47,313 nt of DNA from Marinifilum fragile JCM 15579. GTDB taxonomy: Bacteria > Bacteroidota > Bacteroidia > Bacteroidales > Marinifilaceae. The translations under genes and the position numbers were made by a program. The stretch spans positions 1 to 47,313 of the forward strand of contig NZ_BAZX01000032.1 in NCBI RefSeq assembly GCF_001310955.1, given 5' to 3'. Positions 9,233 through 18,410 of this stretch are shown here, in pieces (positions within the stretch are counted from its first letter, which is position 1; each line of letters begins with the position of its first letter). The notes below the pieces were generated by a model. It did not search any database, had not been told where the DNA came from, and saw nothing but the letters and a program-made list of their open reading frames with translations.

Positions 9233-10942
9233 ATGTCAGAAAATAAAATAATACCTCCCAAATATTTTATTTGGGAAACTCATGGGATTCATGCAGGTAC
9301 GGGAAACGATCATGTGAAACATGGTGTGGACGAGTTGGAGAAAATTACCGAAATGGCAATTGAGAAGGCTCACCCCAACATTTCATTTATTATTCATACC
9401 CCAAGGTTAACACGCTTTCGATATGCAGCAGAGGAGCGTTTGGGCGTAAAATTTATACGAGGAGATAATGCTTATTTTCATTATCCTGAGAAAATAGACG
9501 CGCTTAAAGAAAAATATGGCAATCAAATTTCAATTCGGTATGGGATCGAATTGGAATGGTTGGGACCAAATTTAGGGATGCAGTGGAATCGATCCAAAAT
9601 TTTTCAAGCACAGAATGCTGATTTTGTAATTGGCTCATTACATTTTTCCAAAGAAGGGATACCTTATGACGGATCACAGGAAGAGACAGATAAGCTCATA
9701 GAGATAAGAGGAGGAGTTGAGAATTATTGGTTAGGATATATTGAGGAGTTGATTGAGATGATTGATACAAGTTGGGAGATGATTCAAATCGTAGGTCATC
9801 TTGATTTGCCTAAGCTGTATGCGCCTATTCCAGAACCATTATTGGAGTTGGAAACTTCCGATCATATTCTCGCAAGAAGAATGCGTTTCCTTTTGGAGAT
9901 GATTAGTGAATACAATTTGACTCTTGATGTGAATCTGGCTGGTATCAATAAAGGTTGTGGAATTTATCCTGATATGTCCATTCTAAAAAGGGCTAAACAA
10001 TTGGATATTCCAATTGCATTGGGTACCGATACCCATACTACCCAAAATTTGGGTAATCACTATAAAACTGGAATAGAATATGCATACGAGGCAGGGTACA
10101 AACATTACGTAAGTTTTTCCAAATCGATACCAGAGAAAAGACCATTGAGAAATTCAGGTTTTAAAGAGGAAAAATACAAGGTAATGAACTTGGGAATTGA
10201 GATGCTAAATTTAAGATTTGAAGATCGCAAACAAAGACGAATTCCTAAATTCTCTTTCGGTGGAGAATACCGAACTTTTCTCGAACATCATAAGAATGCC
10301 ACCTCTTTGGGAGAGTTTGATGCCATTCGCATAAGAAAAGGTGAAAAATCGATTACAATTAGCAATTCCAGACCCGAAAATGGAAAGCAGAAAATAAAAG
10401 GATTGTTTTCTCATCATAAGGATAAGCCTGGAGTTCTCTCGATGATTTTTAATGCTTTGGCTTCTGAAGAAATCAATGTTGAAACTGCTTATCTAAATTC
10501 GAATAATGATGGAACTGCTACAGCGTTTTTAACTTTATCGGGAAAAGAGAAATCCATTACTGAAGCAGTAGAATTTGTAAAAGGAACAGGAGGAGATAAC
10601 TTTTTCGAAATTCATGTATGCGATAAATTTGATATTCCAGAGCTTCAAAAAGGAAAGAACTACCTGCTCGAAGTGGATGGAGTTAATTTGCCAATTGCTA
10701 TCAGTAAACATATGATCTTATCGATTCATAACAATTCTTCCGGTATTTTATTGATTCTATTATCTGCATTAGCATCTCGAAGTATAAATGTAAAAGATTT
10801 AAAATTAGGACAAAGAGGCAATAAGGGATATGCAATTTTGGGGATTGATGGAAATTCTCAATTGGTCTCTGATGTGCTGAAGAAATTAGGCCCTCAGTTT
10901 TTTGAAACTACACATTTGCAATTAACAAGCGAAGGAATTTAA
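9233..10942 (+). CDS. PHP-domain phosphoesterase fused to two C-terminal ACT domains
   Basis: A 569-residue protein. Residues 10-300 form a PHP domain of the histidinol-phosphatase type. Metal-site motifs are recognisable in order: ETHGIHAGTGNDH (residues 15-27, normally D-x-H-x-H), RYGIELEW, IGSLHFSK, VGHLDLPK, LDVNLAG and LGTDTHTT. The region from about residue 388 contains HHKDKPGVLSMIFNALASEE and, near residue 498, NNSSGILLILLSALASRSIN. These are two ACT-like ligand-binding modules like those in amino-acid biosynthesis enzymes. A phosphoesterase with an amino acid-sensing tail is the plain reading; histidinol phosphate is a possible substrate but no his genes are nearby. Motif I lacks the usual first aspartate (Glu-Thr-His instead). 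The gene stands after a terminator and is followed 10 bp later by a small unknown gene. Confidence 0.75.
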   Translation: MSENKIIPPKYFIWETHGIHAGTGNDHVKHGVDELEKITEMAIEKAHPNISFIIHTPRLTRFRYAAEERLGVKFIRGDNAYFHYPEKIDALKEKYGNQISIRYGIELEWLGPNLGMQWNRSKIFQAQNADFVIGSLHFSKEGIPYDGSQEETDKLIEIRGGVENYWLGYIEELIEMIDTSWEMIQIVGHLDLPKLYAPIPEPLLELETSDHILARRMRFLLEMISEYNLTLDVNLAGINKGCGIYPDMSILKRAKQLDIPIALGTDTHTTQNLGNHYKTGIEYAYEAGYKHYVSFSKSIPEKRPLRNSGFKEEKYKVMNLGIEMLNLRFEDRKQRRIPKFSFGGEYRTFLEHHKNATSLGEFDAIRIRKGEKSITISNSRPENGKQKIKGLFSHHKDKPGVLSMIFNALASEEINVETAYLNSNNDGTATAFLTLSGKEKSITEAVEFVKGTGGDNFFEIHVCDKFDIPELQKGKNYLLEVDGVNLPIAISKHMILSIHNNSSGILLILLSALASRSINVKDLKLGQRGNKGYAILGIDGNSQLVSDVLKKLGPQFFETTHLQLTSEGI

Positions 10943-10952
10943 TTATTATGTT

Positions 10953-11453
10953 TTGGAAACGATAAGCGAGAAAAGAAATCAAATCTTACAAGAAATTATA
11001 GAATTCTATAAAATTCAACCAGGAATAACTAATGAACTTCTTGAGAAACTTGAAGAGTATTTACTTTTAATGAACTCAATAACTATTGAGGCCTTAAATG
11101 ATTTGAAAGAATTGTCCTGTTACCAGGTAAATCTCACAGATGCAATTGATGTTTTAAATACCTTCATAAATTCTGTTGTAGAGGAAAGCGATAAAATATT
11201 TCCCAATGAAGATTTAGAAATATTACCATTGGATTATGCTGATGAGATTTCGCTTAATGAATTACAGATTCTGGAGTATCTTAACAATTTGAATCAATCA
11301 GATTTGAATCGGTTCAAATTACAGAATGCTTTGCAAGAGGTGGATGATAAGTTGTATGAAGATGAGTTCCCAGAAATGATTATGAATATTATCGAAAAAC
11401 TTATTCTGGCAATTAACTCAGATAGGATTGTTAAGGTAGAAGATTTAATGTAA
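10953..11453 (+). CDS. Hypothetical acidic helical protein
   Basis: A 166-residue, strongly acidic and almost wholly helical protein with no recognised domain, signal peptide or membrane segment. The only start in frame at the expected place is TTG 10953 (METISEKRNQ); the ATG at 10948 is in another frame and stops at once. It lies 10 bp after the PHP-ACT gene and is likely cotranscribed with it. Its last 9 bases overlap the 3' end of a gene on the other strand. No function can be suggested. Confidence 0.55.
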   Translation: METISEKRNQILQEIIEFYKIQPGITNELLEKLEEYLLLMNSITIEALNDLKELSCYQVNLTDAIDVLNTFINSVVEESDKIFPNEDLEILPLDYADEISLNELQILEYLNNLNQSDLNRFKLQNALQEVDDKLYEDEFPEMIMNIIEKLILAINSDRIVKVEDLM

Positions 11454-11741
11454 TTGTTTGATGTATTTAGATAAAGCTTGTTTGTTAAGTAGCTTAATGG
11501 TAAGTGGTTCATTTACTTCAAGCTCTTTGATCATTTCAAAGGATTGAGATTCGAGAAATTCAGTCACGTCATTCATGCTTCTCCACTCCGATAGAACTAT
11601 TAATTCATTTTTCTTTCGTGACGTTTGATAAATCTTGCAAGACAATTCTCCACCGATTTTCCGATACTCCAAAAAACGATCGAAGGATTCTCTCCAGGAG
11701 TTAATATCTTTTGTTGGTTGTTTTAGTAGCAGATATACCAT
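11445..11741 (-). CDS. ABM-like (antibiotic biosynthesis monooxygenase fold) small protein
   Basis: A 98-residue protein resembling the dimeric alpha+beta-barrel family. An N-terminal strand (MVYLLLKQPTKD) leads into a helix (SWRESFDRFLEYRKIGG), strands with YQTSRKKNELIVLSEWRS, a helix (MNDVTEFLESQSFEMIKE) and a C-terminal strand and helix. The fold is found in heme-degrading, quinol-oxidising and many uncharacterised proteins. The catalytic Asn/Trp/His set of IsdG-type enzymes cannot be confirmed. It converges on the preceding gene with a 9-bp 3' overlap and has ~780 bp of non-coding sequence upstream. Confidence 0.6.
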   Translation of the reverse strand: MVYLLLKQPTKDINSWRESFDRFLEYRKIGGELSCKIYQTSRKKNELIVLSEWRSMNDVTEFLESQSFEMIKELEVNEPLTIKLLNKQALSKYIKQLH

Positions 11742-12519
11742 TACTTTTGTGACTAATTGCCTTAAAATTAGTTAAAATAATAAAGTACCTAATAATAAAT
11801 TGATTATAGTCATAAAAAATAGGATAATCTTATCTTTTTTTAGTTTGAAAGTAAAATTCAATTAAACTTTTAAGCTATTGATTGACTCTTGGTATTTAAA
11901 TGAATACTCTAACTGTTTAAGTTTATCTCAATTAATAATTCTAGAATTTTATTAATCTGTCAGGTATGCAATCTACAGTGTTACTCCGAGTTTGGAGGAA
12001 TGGACACAATAAATCAACATTAAAAAATACGTTACCAAAATTAGAATTGATTTAGGGGGGTAACTCAAAATAGGATTCATAAATATCTCTTTTCTATAAT
12101 AATTTTAATTTTTCAAATGGTAGGAGTGGACTCTTTAATATGTTTTCCATTTTTCATGAAATTTTCAGTCAGAAGCAAAGTCAATCATTCGTATCCTAAT
12201 TGCTTTATCTGTATTTTGGAACGTTTTATTCATGTAAAATGATCTAAAAATATCGTTGCTTTTAATTAAATTTATTTTGAATGATTAAATATATTGGCAA
12301 TGGTAAGATTATGAAAGAAACTTGAATTATTTTAGTATTAAAGATATTAAAATCCTTTTAGAGGTTTTATTATTTTCATAATAATTAAAGTGGTCAATAT
12401 CTATTCTATGTACTTACTGAAATTAGGAGGTTTTTTGAATAATTACCTTTATATTTGAATCGGCTTGTTACTTCTGCTTTGAAGGGGTTGTAACAAATTA
12501 GCAAACAAATTCCGTTTTT
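11742..12519. other. Long AT-rich intergenic region upstream of hemA
   Basis: A 778-bp stretch between the divergent ABM-like gene and hemA with no convincing gene. It holds many A/T runs and a weak hairpin (CTAAT...ATTAG) just upstream of the ABM-like gene. It also contains a 28-codon ATG frame at 11966-12052, which has no recognisable product and which I do not call. Near hemA, TATATTTG at 12450-12457 fits the Bacteroidota -7 box TAnnTTTG, but no TTTG lies at the usual 19-21 bp upstream (the nearest is 12 bp away). The hemA promoter is therefore only half supported. The length suggests a regulatory leader or the remains of lost genes. Confidence 0.5.
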
Positions 12520-13773
12520 ATGTCATTACAAATTCGAGAAAATCTACAAAAATTATTTGTTCTAGGAATTAGCTATAGAAAAACGGCTCTGGATGTTAGG
12601 GGGATGTTTTCTTTATCTTCAGAAGATCAGGAAAACTTGTTGAAAGAGGCGAAAGAGCAACAAATTGAAGGTATGGTAATCATATCTACTTGTAATCGTA
12701 CCGAAATTTATGCGCACTCTTCAGAGGTCCAAATCATCACAGATCTGTTTTTAAAATACTGCAAAGGGAATAGAAATGATTTAAATTACAACGGATACAC
12801 TCTATATGGAAATGAATGTATTCGTCATTTATATAAGGTAACAGCGGGTTTAGATTCGCAAATTATAGGCGATTTTCAGATTGTTGGACAGGTTAAAAAT
12901 GCCTATCAGCAGTCAGAGCAAATGGGAATGGTGAATTCATTTATGAATCGATTGTTTTCATTTGTATTTCAGGCAAGCAAGAAAATTAAGAACGAAACAG
13001 ATATTAGCAAAGGTGCAGCTTCTGTTTCTCATGCAGCAGTTCAGTATATTAAAGATAAAGTTTCGACACTTGAAACTTGTAATTTCCTTCTTTACGGAAC
13101 TGGTGATATTGGAAAAGATACTTGTGGGAACCTGTTGAAGCATATGAACAATCGTTCACTAACTTTGGTAAACAGAACCATTGAAAAAGCAGAGGCATTA
13201 GCTAATAGATATGATATTCAACATCAACCAATCGATAAATTAACTCAGGAAGTTGAAAAAGCAGAAGTCATAATTGTTGCAACTGGTGCTACAAAGCCAA
13301 CTTTAACACTTGATCATTTTAAAGGGATAGAATCATGTAAGTTGGTTCTGGATCTTTCAGTGCCACGTAATGTTGATACAGCAATTGATAATTTGGAAAA
13401 TGTTTTGGTTATAACTGTTGATGAGTTATCAAAACATATTTCAGAAGCCATTGATCAGCGTAAAGCATGCATTCCTGATGCAGAGAAAATCATTCAAGCT
13501 TCAATAGGCGAATTTTATGGTTGGTTAGAGGTAAAGTACCTTTCTCCGGTAATTGTGGCTTTAAAAGAAAATCTGCAAAATGTACAAAGAAAGGAGCTCG
13601 ATTACCACAAAAATAAACTATCTGAAGATGAGTTGAAAAAGGTAGAACACATTACCAATAACATTGTGAATAAGATTGCCAGAGCATGTATCAATCACTT
13701 GAAAGATCATCACAAAAAGCAATCGAGTCCAATGGAAACACTAAATATGATTTTTAAAGATATGGATTCGTAA
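12520..13773 (+). CDS. hemA: Glutamyl-tRNA reductase
   Basis: A 417-residue enzyme of the C5 pathway. It reduces the glutamate on tRNA-Glu to glutamate-1-semialdehyde with NADPH, the committed step of tetrapyrrole synthesis. The catalytic cysteine is in VIISTCNRTEIYA (near residue 60), followed by a GLDSQIIGDFQIVGQVK signature. The NADPH-binding domain has FLLYGTGDIGKDT, and a C-terminal dimerisation helix follows. Length and motif order are normal. It opens a hemA-hemC-hemB-hemE run on the same strand. A terminator-like hairpin 20 bp after its stop may lower expression of the downstream genes or give them their own promoter. HemL, which takes its product, is encoded ~9 kb away on the other strand. 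Confidence 0.96.
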   Translation: MSLQIRENLQKLFVLGISYRKTALDVRGMFSLSSEDQENLLKEAKEQQIEGMVIISTCNRTEIYAHSSEVQIITDLFLKYCKGNRNDLNYNGYTLYGNECIRHLYKVTAGLDSQIIGDFQIVGQVKNAYQQSEQMGMVNSFMNRLFSFVFQASKKIKNETDISKGAASVSHAAVQYIKDKVSTLETCNFLLYGTGDIGKDTCGNLLKHMNNRSLTLVNRTIEKAEALANRYDIQHQPIDKLTQEVEKAEVIIVATGATKPTLTLDHFKGIESCKLVLDLSVPRNVDTAIDNLENVLVITVDELSKHISEAIDQRKACIPDAEKIIQASIGEFYGWLEVKYLSPVIVALKENLQNVQRKELDYHKNKLSEDELKKVEHITNNIVNKIARACINHLKDHHKKQSSPMETLNMIFKDMDS

Positions 13774-13793
13774 AGCTTTTATGAGCTTTCGAT

Positions 13794-13829
13794 AAAAAGC
13801 TGTATAAACAAGTTTTATATGGCTTTTTT
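13794..13829 (+). terminator. Terminator-like hairpin between hemA and hemC
   Basis: AAAAAGC (13794-13800) pairs with GCTTTTT (13822-13828) and TATAAA (13803-13808) with TTTATA (13814-13819) around a short loop, with T-rich sequence at the 3' side. It sits 20 bp after hemA and 32 bp before hemC, so it may end the hemA message or act as a partial terminator. Confidence 0.6.
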
Positions 13830-13860
13830 ATTTCCAAATAACCTAGAAATACAATCCTAA

Positions 13861-14787
13861 ATGTCAGCTAAGAAGAAAATAAGAGTTGCAACTCGCCCAA
13901 GTTTGCTTGCTTATACTCAAACAATGCAAACTGTTGAATTGTTGCAGAAAGCCAATCCTGATGTTGAATTTGAAGTGATTAAATTTAGCACACAAGGCGA
14001 TAGAGTTTTGAATCGATCATTAACAGAATTTGGAAGTACAGGTCTGTTTGTAAAAGAATTAGAACATGCACTTCTTGAAGGTGAGGCTGATATTGCCGTG
14101 CATAGTTTAAAGGATGTGCCAAGCTTCCATCCTGAGGGATTAAAATTGGTTGCTTTTCCTGAACGTGAAGATGTTCGAGATGTATTCATAAGTCGCGATG
14201 GAAGTACAATTGACCAGATGCCTGAAGGATTTGTTTTGGGAACGGGAAGTCCTCGCAGAAGAGTTCAATTGGCAGATTTAAGACCTGATACCAACTTTAA
14301 AGAAATCAGAGGGAATATTGATACCAGAGTGCAAAAGTTAATGGATGGTGAGTATGACGCCATTATTCTTGCTGCTGCAGGTATGAATCGATTGGGTAAG
14401 GAATTCCAGGAGAAATTACTTTTAGATGTTGATCAGTGCATTCCAGCAATTGGCCAAGGTGCAATTGCCATTGAATGTAGAGACAATGATGAGGAAACCA
14501 TTGCTTTAGTGAAGAAGGTAAATCATGAACCTACCATGCATGCAGTTCTGGCTGAACGTGCTTTTATGGCAGAAATTGAAGGAGGTTGTAAATTCCCATT
14601 GGCAGCGCATGCAGTGGTGAGCGATGAAAACTTGACCATGATTGCGATTGTAGGTGATTTAAAGACCAATCAATTCATTGTTGAGCAAATAGAAGTTACA
14701 ATAGAAAATTCTGTTGAGGAGTCGACAAAATTGGCACAACAAATGAAAGATACCTGTAAGACAAAAGGAATAAATTTTTATCTTTAG
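13861..14787 (+). CDS. hemC: Hydroxymethylbilane synthase (porphobilinogen deaminase)
   Basis: A 308-residue enzyme that polymerises four porphobilinogens into hydroxymethylbilane on a dipyrromethane cofactor. Family marks are RVATRPSLLAYTQT at the N-terminus, KFSTQGDRVLNRSL, VHSLKDVPSFHPEG, GTGSPRRRVQLADLRPD, EIRGNIDTRVQKL, and ERAFMAEIEGGCKFPLAAHA, which carries the cofactor-attaching cysteine. The first motif has Thr-Arg-Pro-Ser where most members have T-R-x-S. Length is normal. It lies between hemA and hemB, 62 bp before hemB, and hands its product to HemD, encoded at 24.2-25.0 kb on the other strand. Confidence 0.96.
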   Translation: MSAKKKIRVATRPSLLAYTQTMQTVELLQKANPDVEFEVIKFSTQGDRVLNRSLTEFGSTGLFVKELEHALLEGEADIAVHSLKDVPSFHPEGLKLVAFPEREDVRDVFISRDGSTIDQMPEGFVLGTGSPRRRVQLADLRPDTNFKEIRGNIDTRVQKLMDGEYDAIILAAAGMNRLGKEFQEKLLLDVDQCIPAIGQGAIAIECRDNDEETIALVKKVNHEPTMHAVLAERAFMAEIEGGCKFPLAAHAVVSDENLTMIAIVGDLKTNQFIVEQIEVTIENSVEESTKLAQQMKDTCKTKGINFYL

Positions 14788-14848
14788 GAATCCTACGGTT
14801 AAATAAAAAATAATTTCAATAAATAAAAAATTACAAAATACACACACT

Positions 14849-15844
14849 ATGAGTTTACGTCCACTTTTTCCTGATACACGAATGAGAAGATTGCGTTACA
14901 GCAAAGTTGTTCGTGATATGGTTGCAGAAACTTCACTTTCTGTTGATGATTTAGTCATGCCTCTTTTTGTTTGTCCGGGAGAGAAGGTTAAGAATCCAAT
15001 AAAAAGTATGCCAGGTAATGACCAGTTGTCAGTTGATTTATTGGTTGAAAAATGTGGAGAATTATTGGAATCAGGTGTTAAATCAGTATTGTTGTTTGGT
15101 ATTCCTGAAACGAAAGATGAGGATGGAACAGTAGCAACTCACGATCATGGTATTGTACAGCAAGCCACTCGAGCAATTAAAGCAAAATACCCTGAAATGT
15201 ACATCATTGCGGATATCTGTAATTGTGAATACACAACACATGGTCACTGTGGAACCATTATAGATGGTGATGTAGATAATGATCAGACTCTGGTTACTCT
15301 GGCAGCTCAAGCTGTATCATTGGCCGAAGCTGGTGTTGATATGGTAGCGCCTAGTGATATGATGGATGGTCGCATAGGATACATGAGAAAAGCTTTGGAT
15401 GAGAATTGCTTCGAGAAAATTCCAATTATGGCTTACTCTGCAAAATATGCTTCAGGATTTTATGGCCCATTTAGAGATGCTGCAGAAAGTGCTCCTCAAT
15501 TTGGTGATCGTTCAACTTACCAAATGGATCCTAGAAACAGTGATGAAGCAATCCGCGAAGTTGAAATGGACATTGCAGAGGGAGCCGATATTGTAATGGT
15601 AAAACCAGCCTTAAGTTATTTGGACGTGATTTATCGTACAAAGCATGAATTTAATGTGCCAGTTGCAGCTTACAATGTAAGTGGAGAGTTTTCGATGGTA
15701 AAAGCAGCAGAAGCTAACGATTGGATTGATGGAAAACGTGTAATGATGGAAATCATGATGTCAATCAAAAGAGCTGGTGCAGATATTATTATTACTTATC
15801 ACGCTCAGGATGTAGCGGAAATCCTTAAATCAATGAATAATTAA
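14849..15844 (+). CDS. hemB: Delta-aminolevulinic acid dehydratase (porphobilinogen synthase)
   Basis: A 331-residue enzyme condensing two 5-aminolevulinates into porphobilinogen. The N-terminus has RMRRLRYSKVVRDMVAET. The metal-site segment ADICNCEYTTHGHCG contains the three-cysteine pattern of zinc-dependent enzymes rather than the aspartate-rich Mg form. The first Schiff-base lysine lies in PIMAYSAKYASGFYGPFRDA and the active-site lysine in DIVMVKPALSYLDV. The start MSLRPLFPDTRMRRLR is the usual one for the family. Next comes a 100-bp gap with a palindromic repeat and then hemE. Confidence 0.97.
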   Translation: MSLRPLFPDTRMRRLRYSKVVRDMVAETSLSVDDLVMPLFVCPGEKVKNPIKSMPGNDQLSVDLLVEKCGELLESGVKSVLLFGIPETKDEDGTVATHDHGIVQQATRAIKAKYPEMYIIADICNCEYTTHGHCGTIIDGDVDNDQTLVTLAAQAVSLAEAGVDMVAPSDMMDGRIGYMRKALDENCFEKIPIMAYSAKYASGFYGPFRDAAESAPQFGDRSTYQMDPRNSDEAIREVEMDIAEGADIVMVKPALSYLDVIYRTKHEFNVPVAAYNVSGEFSMVKAAEANDWIDGKRVMMEIMMSIKRAGADIIITYHAQDVAEILKSMNN

Positions 15845-15849
15845 CAATG

Positions 15850-15936
15850 AACAATTAATAATAATTAGATGGCCTAGTGGTTATTTGATTTCAGTTGTGT
15901 TTGTTGCTAATTATTAATTACTAATTACTAATTGTT
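15850..15936. repeat. Intergenic imperfect palindrome with short tandem repeats (hemB-hemE)
   Basis: AACAATTAATAATAATTAG at 15850-15868 is mirrored by CTAATTATTA...AATTGTT at 15907-15936. The right arm carries an extra 8-bp repeat (TAATTACT, about 2.5 copies). The centre is a 38-nt GT-rich loop. There is no T-tract, so a terminator is unlikely. It could be a degenerate repeat element or an mRNA structure between hemB and hemE. Confidence 0.6.
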
Positions 15937-15944
15937 AATTATAC

Positions 15945-16976
15945 ATGAGCCAATCTATATTTTTAGATACTATTAACGGAGTTAAAAGAGAAAGACCACC
16001 AATGTGGTTTATGCGTCAGGCGGGAAGAGTATTGCCATCGTACATGAAACTAAGAGAAACCTATGGTTTTAAAGAGATGATGGAAACTCCGAATTTGGCT
16101 GCTGATGTTACCATGTTGCCAATTCATGATTTAGGAGTTGATGCTGCAATTTTGTTTTCAGATATTCTTGTAATTCCTGAGGCTTTAGGGATGGAGTTAA
16201 GTTTTGAAGGGAAAGGTCCAAGTTTTGCAAAGGCCTTAAAAGATGTTGCTGATCCTTTGAATTTCTTAACTGAAAAACCAGAAAAGCTTGATCATATTTA
16301 TGCCGCAATTGACAGAATTCTTGAAATTAAACCTAAGGATATTCCATTGATTGGTTTTTGTGGTGGTCCTTTAACTACACTTTGTTACATGTATCAGGGG
16401 TTTAGTAGAAATCAAAATTTCCCTGATTTTGTTCCAGCAATATATCGCGATAAGGAATTAATGAAGAAAGTGGTGGCAAAAATCACTGAAATGAGTATTC
16501 ATTATGCATTAAAACAGGTTGAGCATGGTGTTCAGGCATTTCAATTGTTCGAAACTCACGCAGGTTTAATTCCTGTTGAGTTATACAAAGAAGTATTCTT
16601 GCCATCGGTTAAAGCGATTCTGGGAGCAGTTCGTGAAAAAGGAGTGAAGACCATTTACTTGCCAAAAGGCTTGGGAACTGGTATTAATATGGTGAATTAC
16701 GACTTGTGTGATTGTGTTAGCGTTGATTGGCAAATGCCATTGCACGAAGTAAGAAGCATTGTGGGAGAGGAGATGATTCTACAAGGAAATTTCGATCCTA
16801 GAATTCTGGAATCAACACCAGAAGCTATCGATCGTGAATTTGAGTATTACTTGAACTATGGAAGAAAAGATCACAAGTGGATTTTCAACCTTGGCCATGG
16901 TTTACTTCCATCAATTCCTGTTGAAAATGTGGAGTACTTGGTTAAGAAAGTAAAAGAATCTGATTGGGGGAGATAA
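15945..16976 (+). CDS. hemE: Uroporphyrinogen decarboxylase
   Basis: A 343-residue enzyme that removes the four acetate carboxyls of uroporphyrinogen III to give coproporphyrinogen III. The N-terminal signature RPPMWFMRQAGRVLPSYMKL is complete, and the second signature region follows as GFCGGPLTTLCYMYQG. The active-site Asp is in AAILFSDILVIPEALGME. The C-terminus NLGHGLLPSIPVENVEYLV is typical. It is the last gene of the hemACBE run and is followed by a bidirectional-looking terminator before the convergent kinase gene. Confidence 0.97.
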   Translation: MSQSIFLDTINGVKRERPPMWFMRQAGRVLPSYMKLRETYGFKEMMETPNLAADVTMLPIHDLGVDAAILFSDILVIPEALGMELSFEGKGPSFAKALKDVADPLNFLTEKPEKLDHIYAAIDRILEIKPKDIPLIGFCGGPLTTLCYMYQGFSRNQNFPDFVPAIYRDKELMKKVVAKITEMSIHYALKQVEHGVQAFQLFETHAGLIPVELYKEVFLPSVKAILGAVREKGVKTIYLPKGLGTGINMVNYDLCDCVSVDWQMPLHEVRSIVGEEMILQGNFDPRILESTPEAIDREFEYYLNYGRKDHKWIFNLGHGLLPSIPVENVEYLVKKVKESDWGR

Positions 16977-17023
16977 GCCAATTGAATTGAGGTGGTATTT
17001 ATACTGCCCTACAAAGATAAGCA

Positions 17024-17054
17024 AAGGAGAAAGTTAGTAAGCTTTCTCCTTTTT
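17024..17054 (+). terminator. Terminator after hemE
   Basis: GGAGAAAG (17026-17033) pairs with CTTTCTCC (17042-17049) across an 8-nt loop, flanked by AA upstream and TTTTT downstream. It sits between the convergent hemE and kinase genes and could serve both strands. Confidence 0.8.
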
Positions 17055-17068
17055 GTATATCTTACTGG

Positions 17069-18306
17069 TTAGGCAAGGTAAAATAAAAGTTTGGAACCTT
17101 TACCTACTTTCGATTTTAGCCATATTTTCCCACCAAGCAGTTCAACAAATGCCTTTGATATAGAAAGGCCTAAGCCTATACCACCATACAATTCGCTAAT
17201 GGTTTCGTTGGTTTGTGTAAATCGATTAAAGATCTCATCTTGCATGTCTTCCGATATTCCAATTCCACTATCTTTTACGTAGAATTCATACACATCATTT
17301 TTAAGATTAACTCCAAATTCTATCGATCCTTTTTCGGTGAATTTGTATGCATTATTTAGCAGGTTTGTAATAATTTGATTCAGCTTGGTTTTATCTGTAT
17401 AAATTTTGTGTTCACGAAGATTTTCTGGGATATGCTTGATTAAATTAATAGCATTGTCTTGGTACCTCTGTTTGTAGATATCCTCAAGACTTGTAGGATA
17501 GTATCAAGGCAGGTGTATTCAATTTTAATTTGATGTTGTTCTGTTTCTATCTCTGAAACAGTTAAGATATCTGACACTATTGATAGCAATTGATCTGAAT
17601 TTTTTAGAATAACCGAAGAAAAATAATCTCTTTTCTCTTTCGTTAAATCAGGCATTGATAATAGTTCTGAAAAGCCAACAACTGCATTCAAGGGAGTTCT
17701 AATTTCATGAGAAATATTTTGCAGGAAAGCCGATTTTAAACGATTGCCTTCCTCAGCCTTTTCTTTGGCTTTTTGCAAAGCGATATTTTGCTTTTTTAGT
17801 TGATCTTGTTGTTCTTTTATGGTTTGAATCATTTCTGAGGATTTTATCTCAAATGAAGTTACCATAGCCAAGTCTAGTTCAATTACATCTTTAAATTGCT
17901 TTAGAGTTTTTTCATGAGCAGAAGAAAAATAGTTTTCCTTGTTATCCAGAATACAAATTGTGCCAAAAGGTGATTTATCGGGATATAAAATCGGGTAACC
18001 AAGGTATGCAATCATTCCCAATTCAATATCTGGATTCTGATCCCAGTCTTTATCTTTTAATGCATTTGCAACCAATAATTTTTCATTCGACTTGATTACT
18101 GTTTCACAATACAAGCCATGCCAGTCTTCTTTATCACCAGCTTTGTATGGATTGTTCTTGGAACAACTGGTAATAAACACTTCCATTTGCTGATTTTCAG
18201 CTTTCATGATTAAAGCAGCAGGTATAGAGAGAATTTCTGCCAACAAGTCGGCGATTCCTTGCCATTTGTCAAGCATCCATTTAGGCATTTCTTCTAACGC
18301 TTTCAT
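17069..18306 (-). pseudogene. GAF-domain sensor histidine kinase with one frameshift
   Basis: A 412-residue soluble hybrid-type sensor once one base is restored. Residues 1-155 look like a GAF domain (WHGLYCETVIKSNEKLLVA, AYLGYPILYPDKSPFGTICI). A coiled coil follows (residues ~170-205). The HisKA box is NISHEIRTPLNAVVGFSELL, with the phospho-accepting His. The ATPase domain lies beyond the break, with KLNQIITNLLNNAYKFTEKG (N box), KDSGIGISEDM and GGIGLGLSISKAFVELLGG (G boxes). The break is at ~17485. The frame as read ends after LDTILQVLRIST; one more G in the coding strand (TTGGAGG for TTGAGG) gives LEDIYKQRYQDNAINLIKHI and an open frame to 17069. There is no receiver domain and no adjacent regulator. 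This is either a pseudogene or a sequence error. Confidence 0.85.
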
Positions 18307-18410
18307 CTTACTTTACTTTTATTTTATGCTCAATAAATTTAAGGAAATAATCTGTATGGTAAAAAGATTGTAAGAATCAATGTAAAACTTTTTCACATTG
18401 CATGTGTTTC

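Noticed and set aside
10211..10417. Minus-strand frame within the PHP-ACT gene, and similar frames opposite other genes
   Set aside because: Antisense shadows of well-supported genes with no domain or start support.
11966..12052. Short ATG frame of 28 codons in the hemA upstream gap
   Set aside because: Too short, no recognised product, no clear promoter or start context; probably chance.
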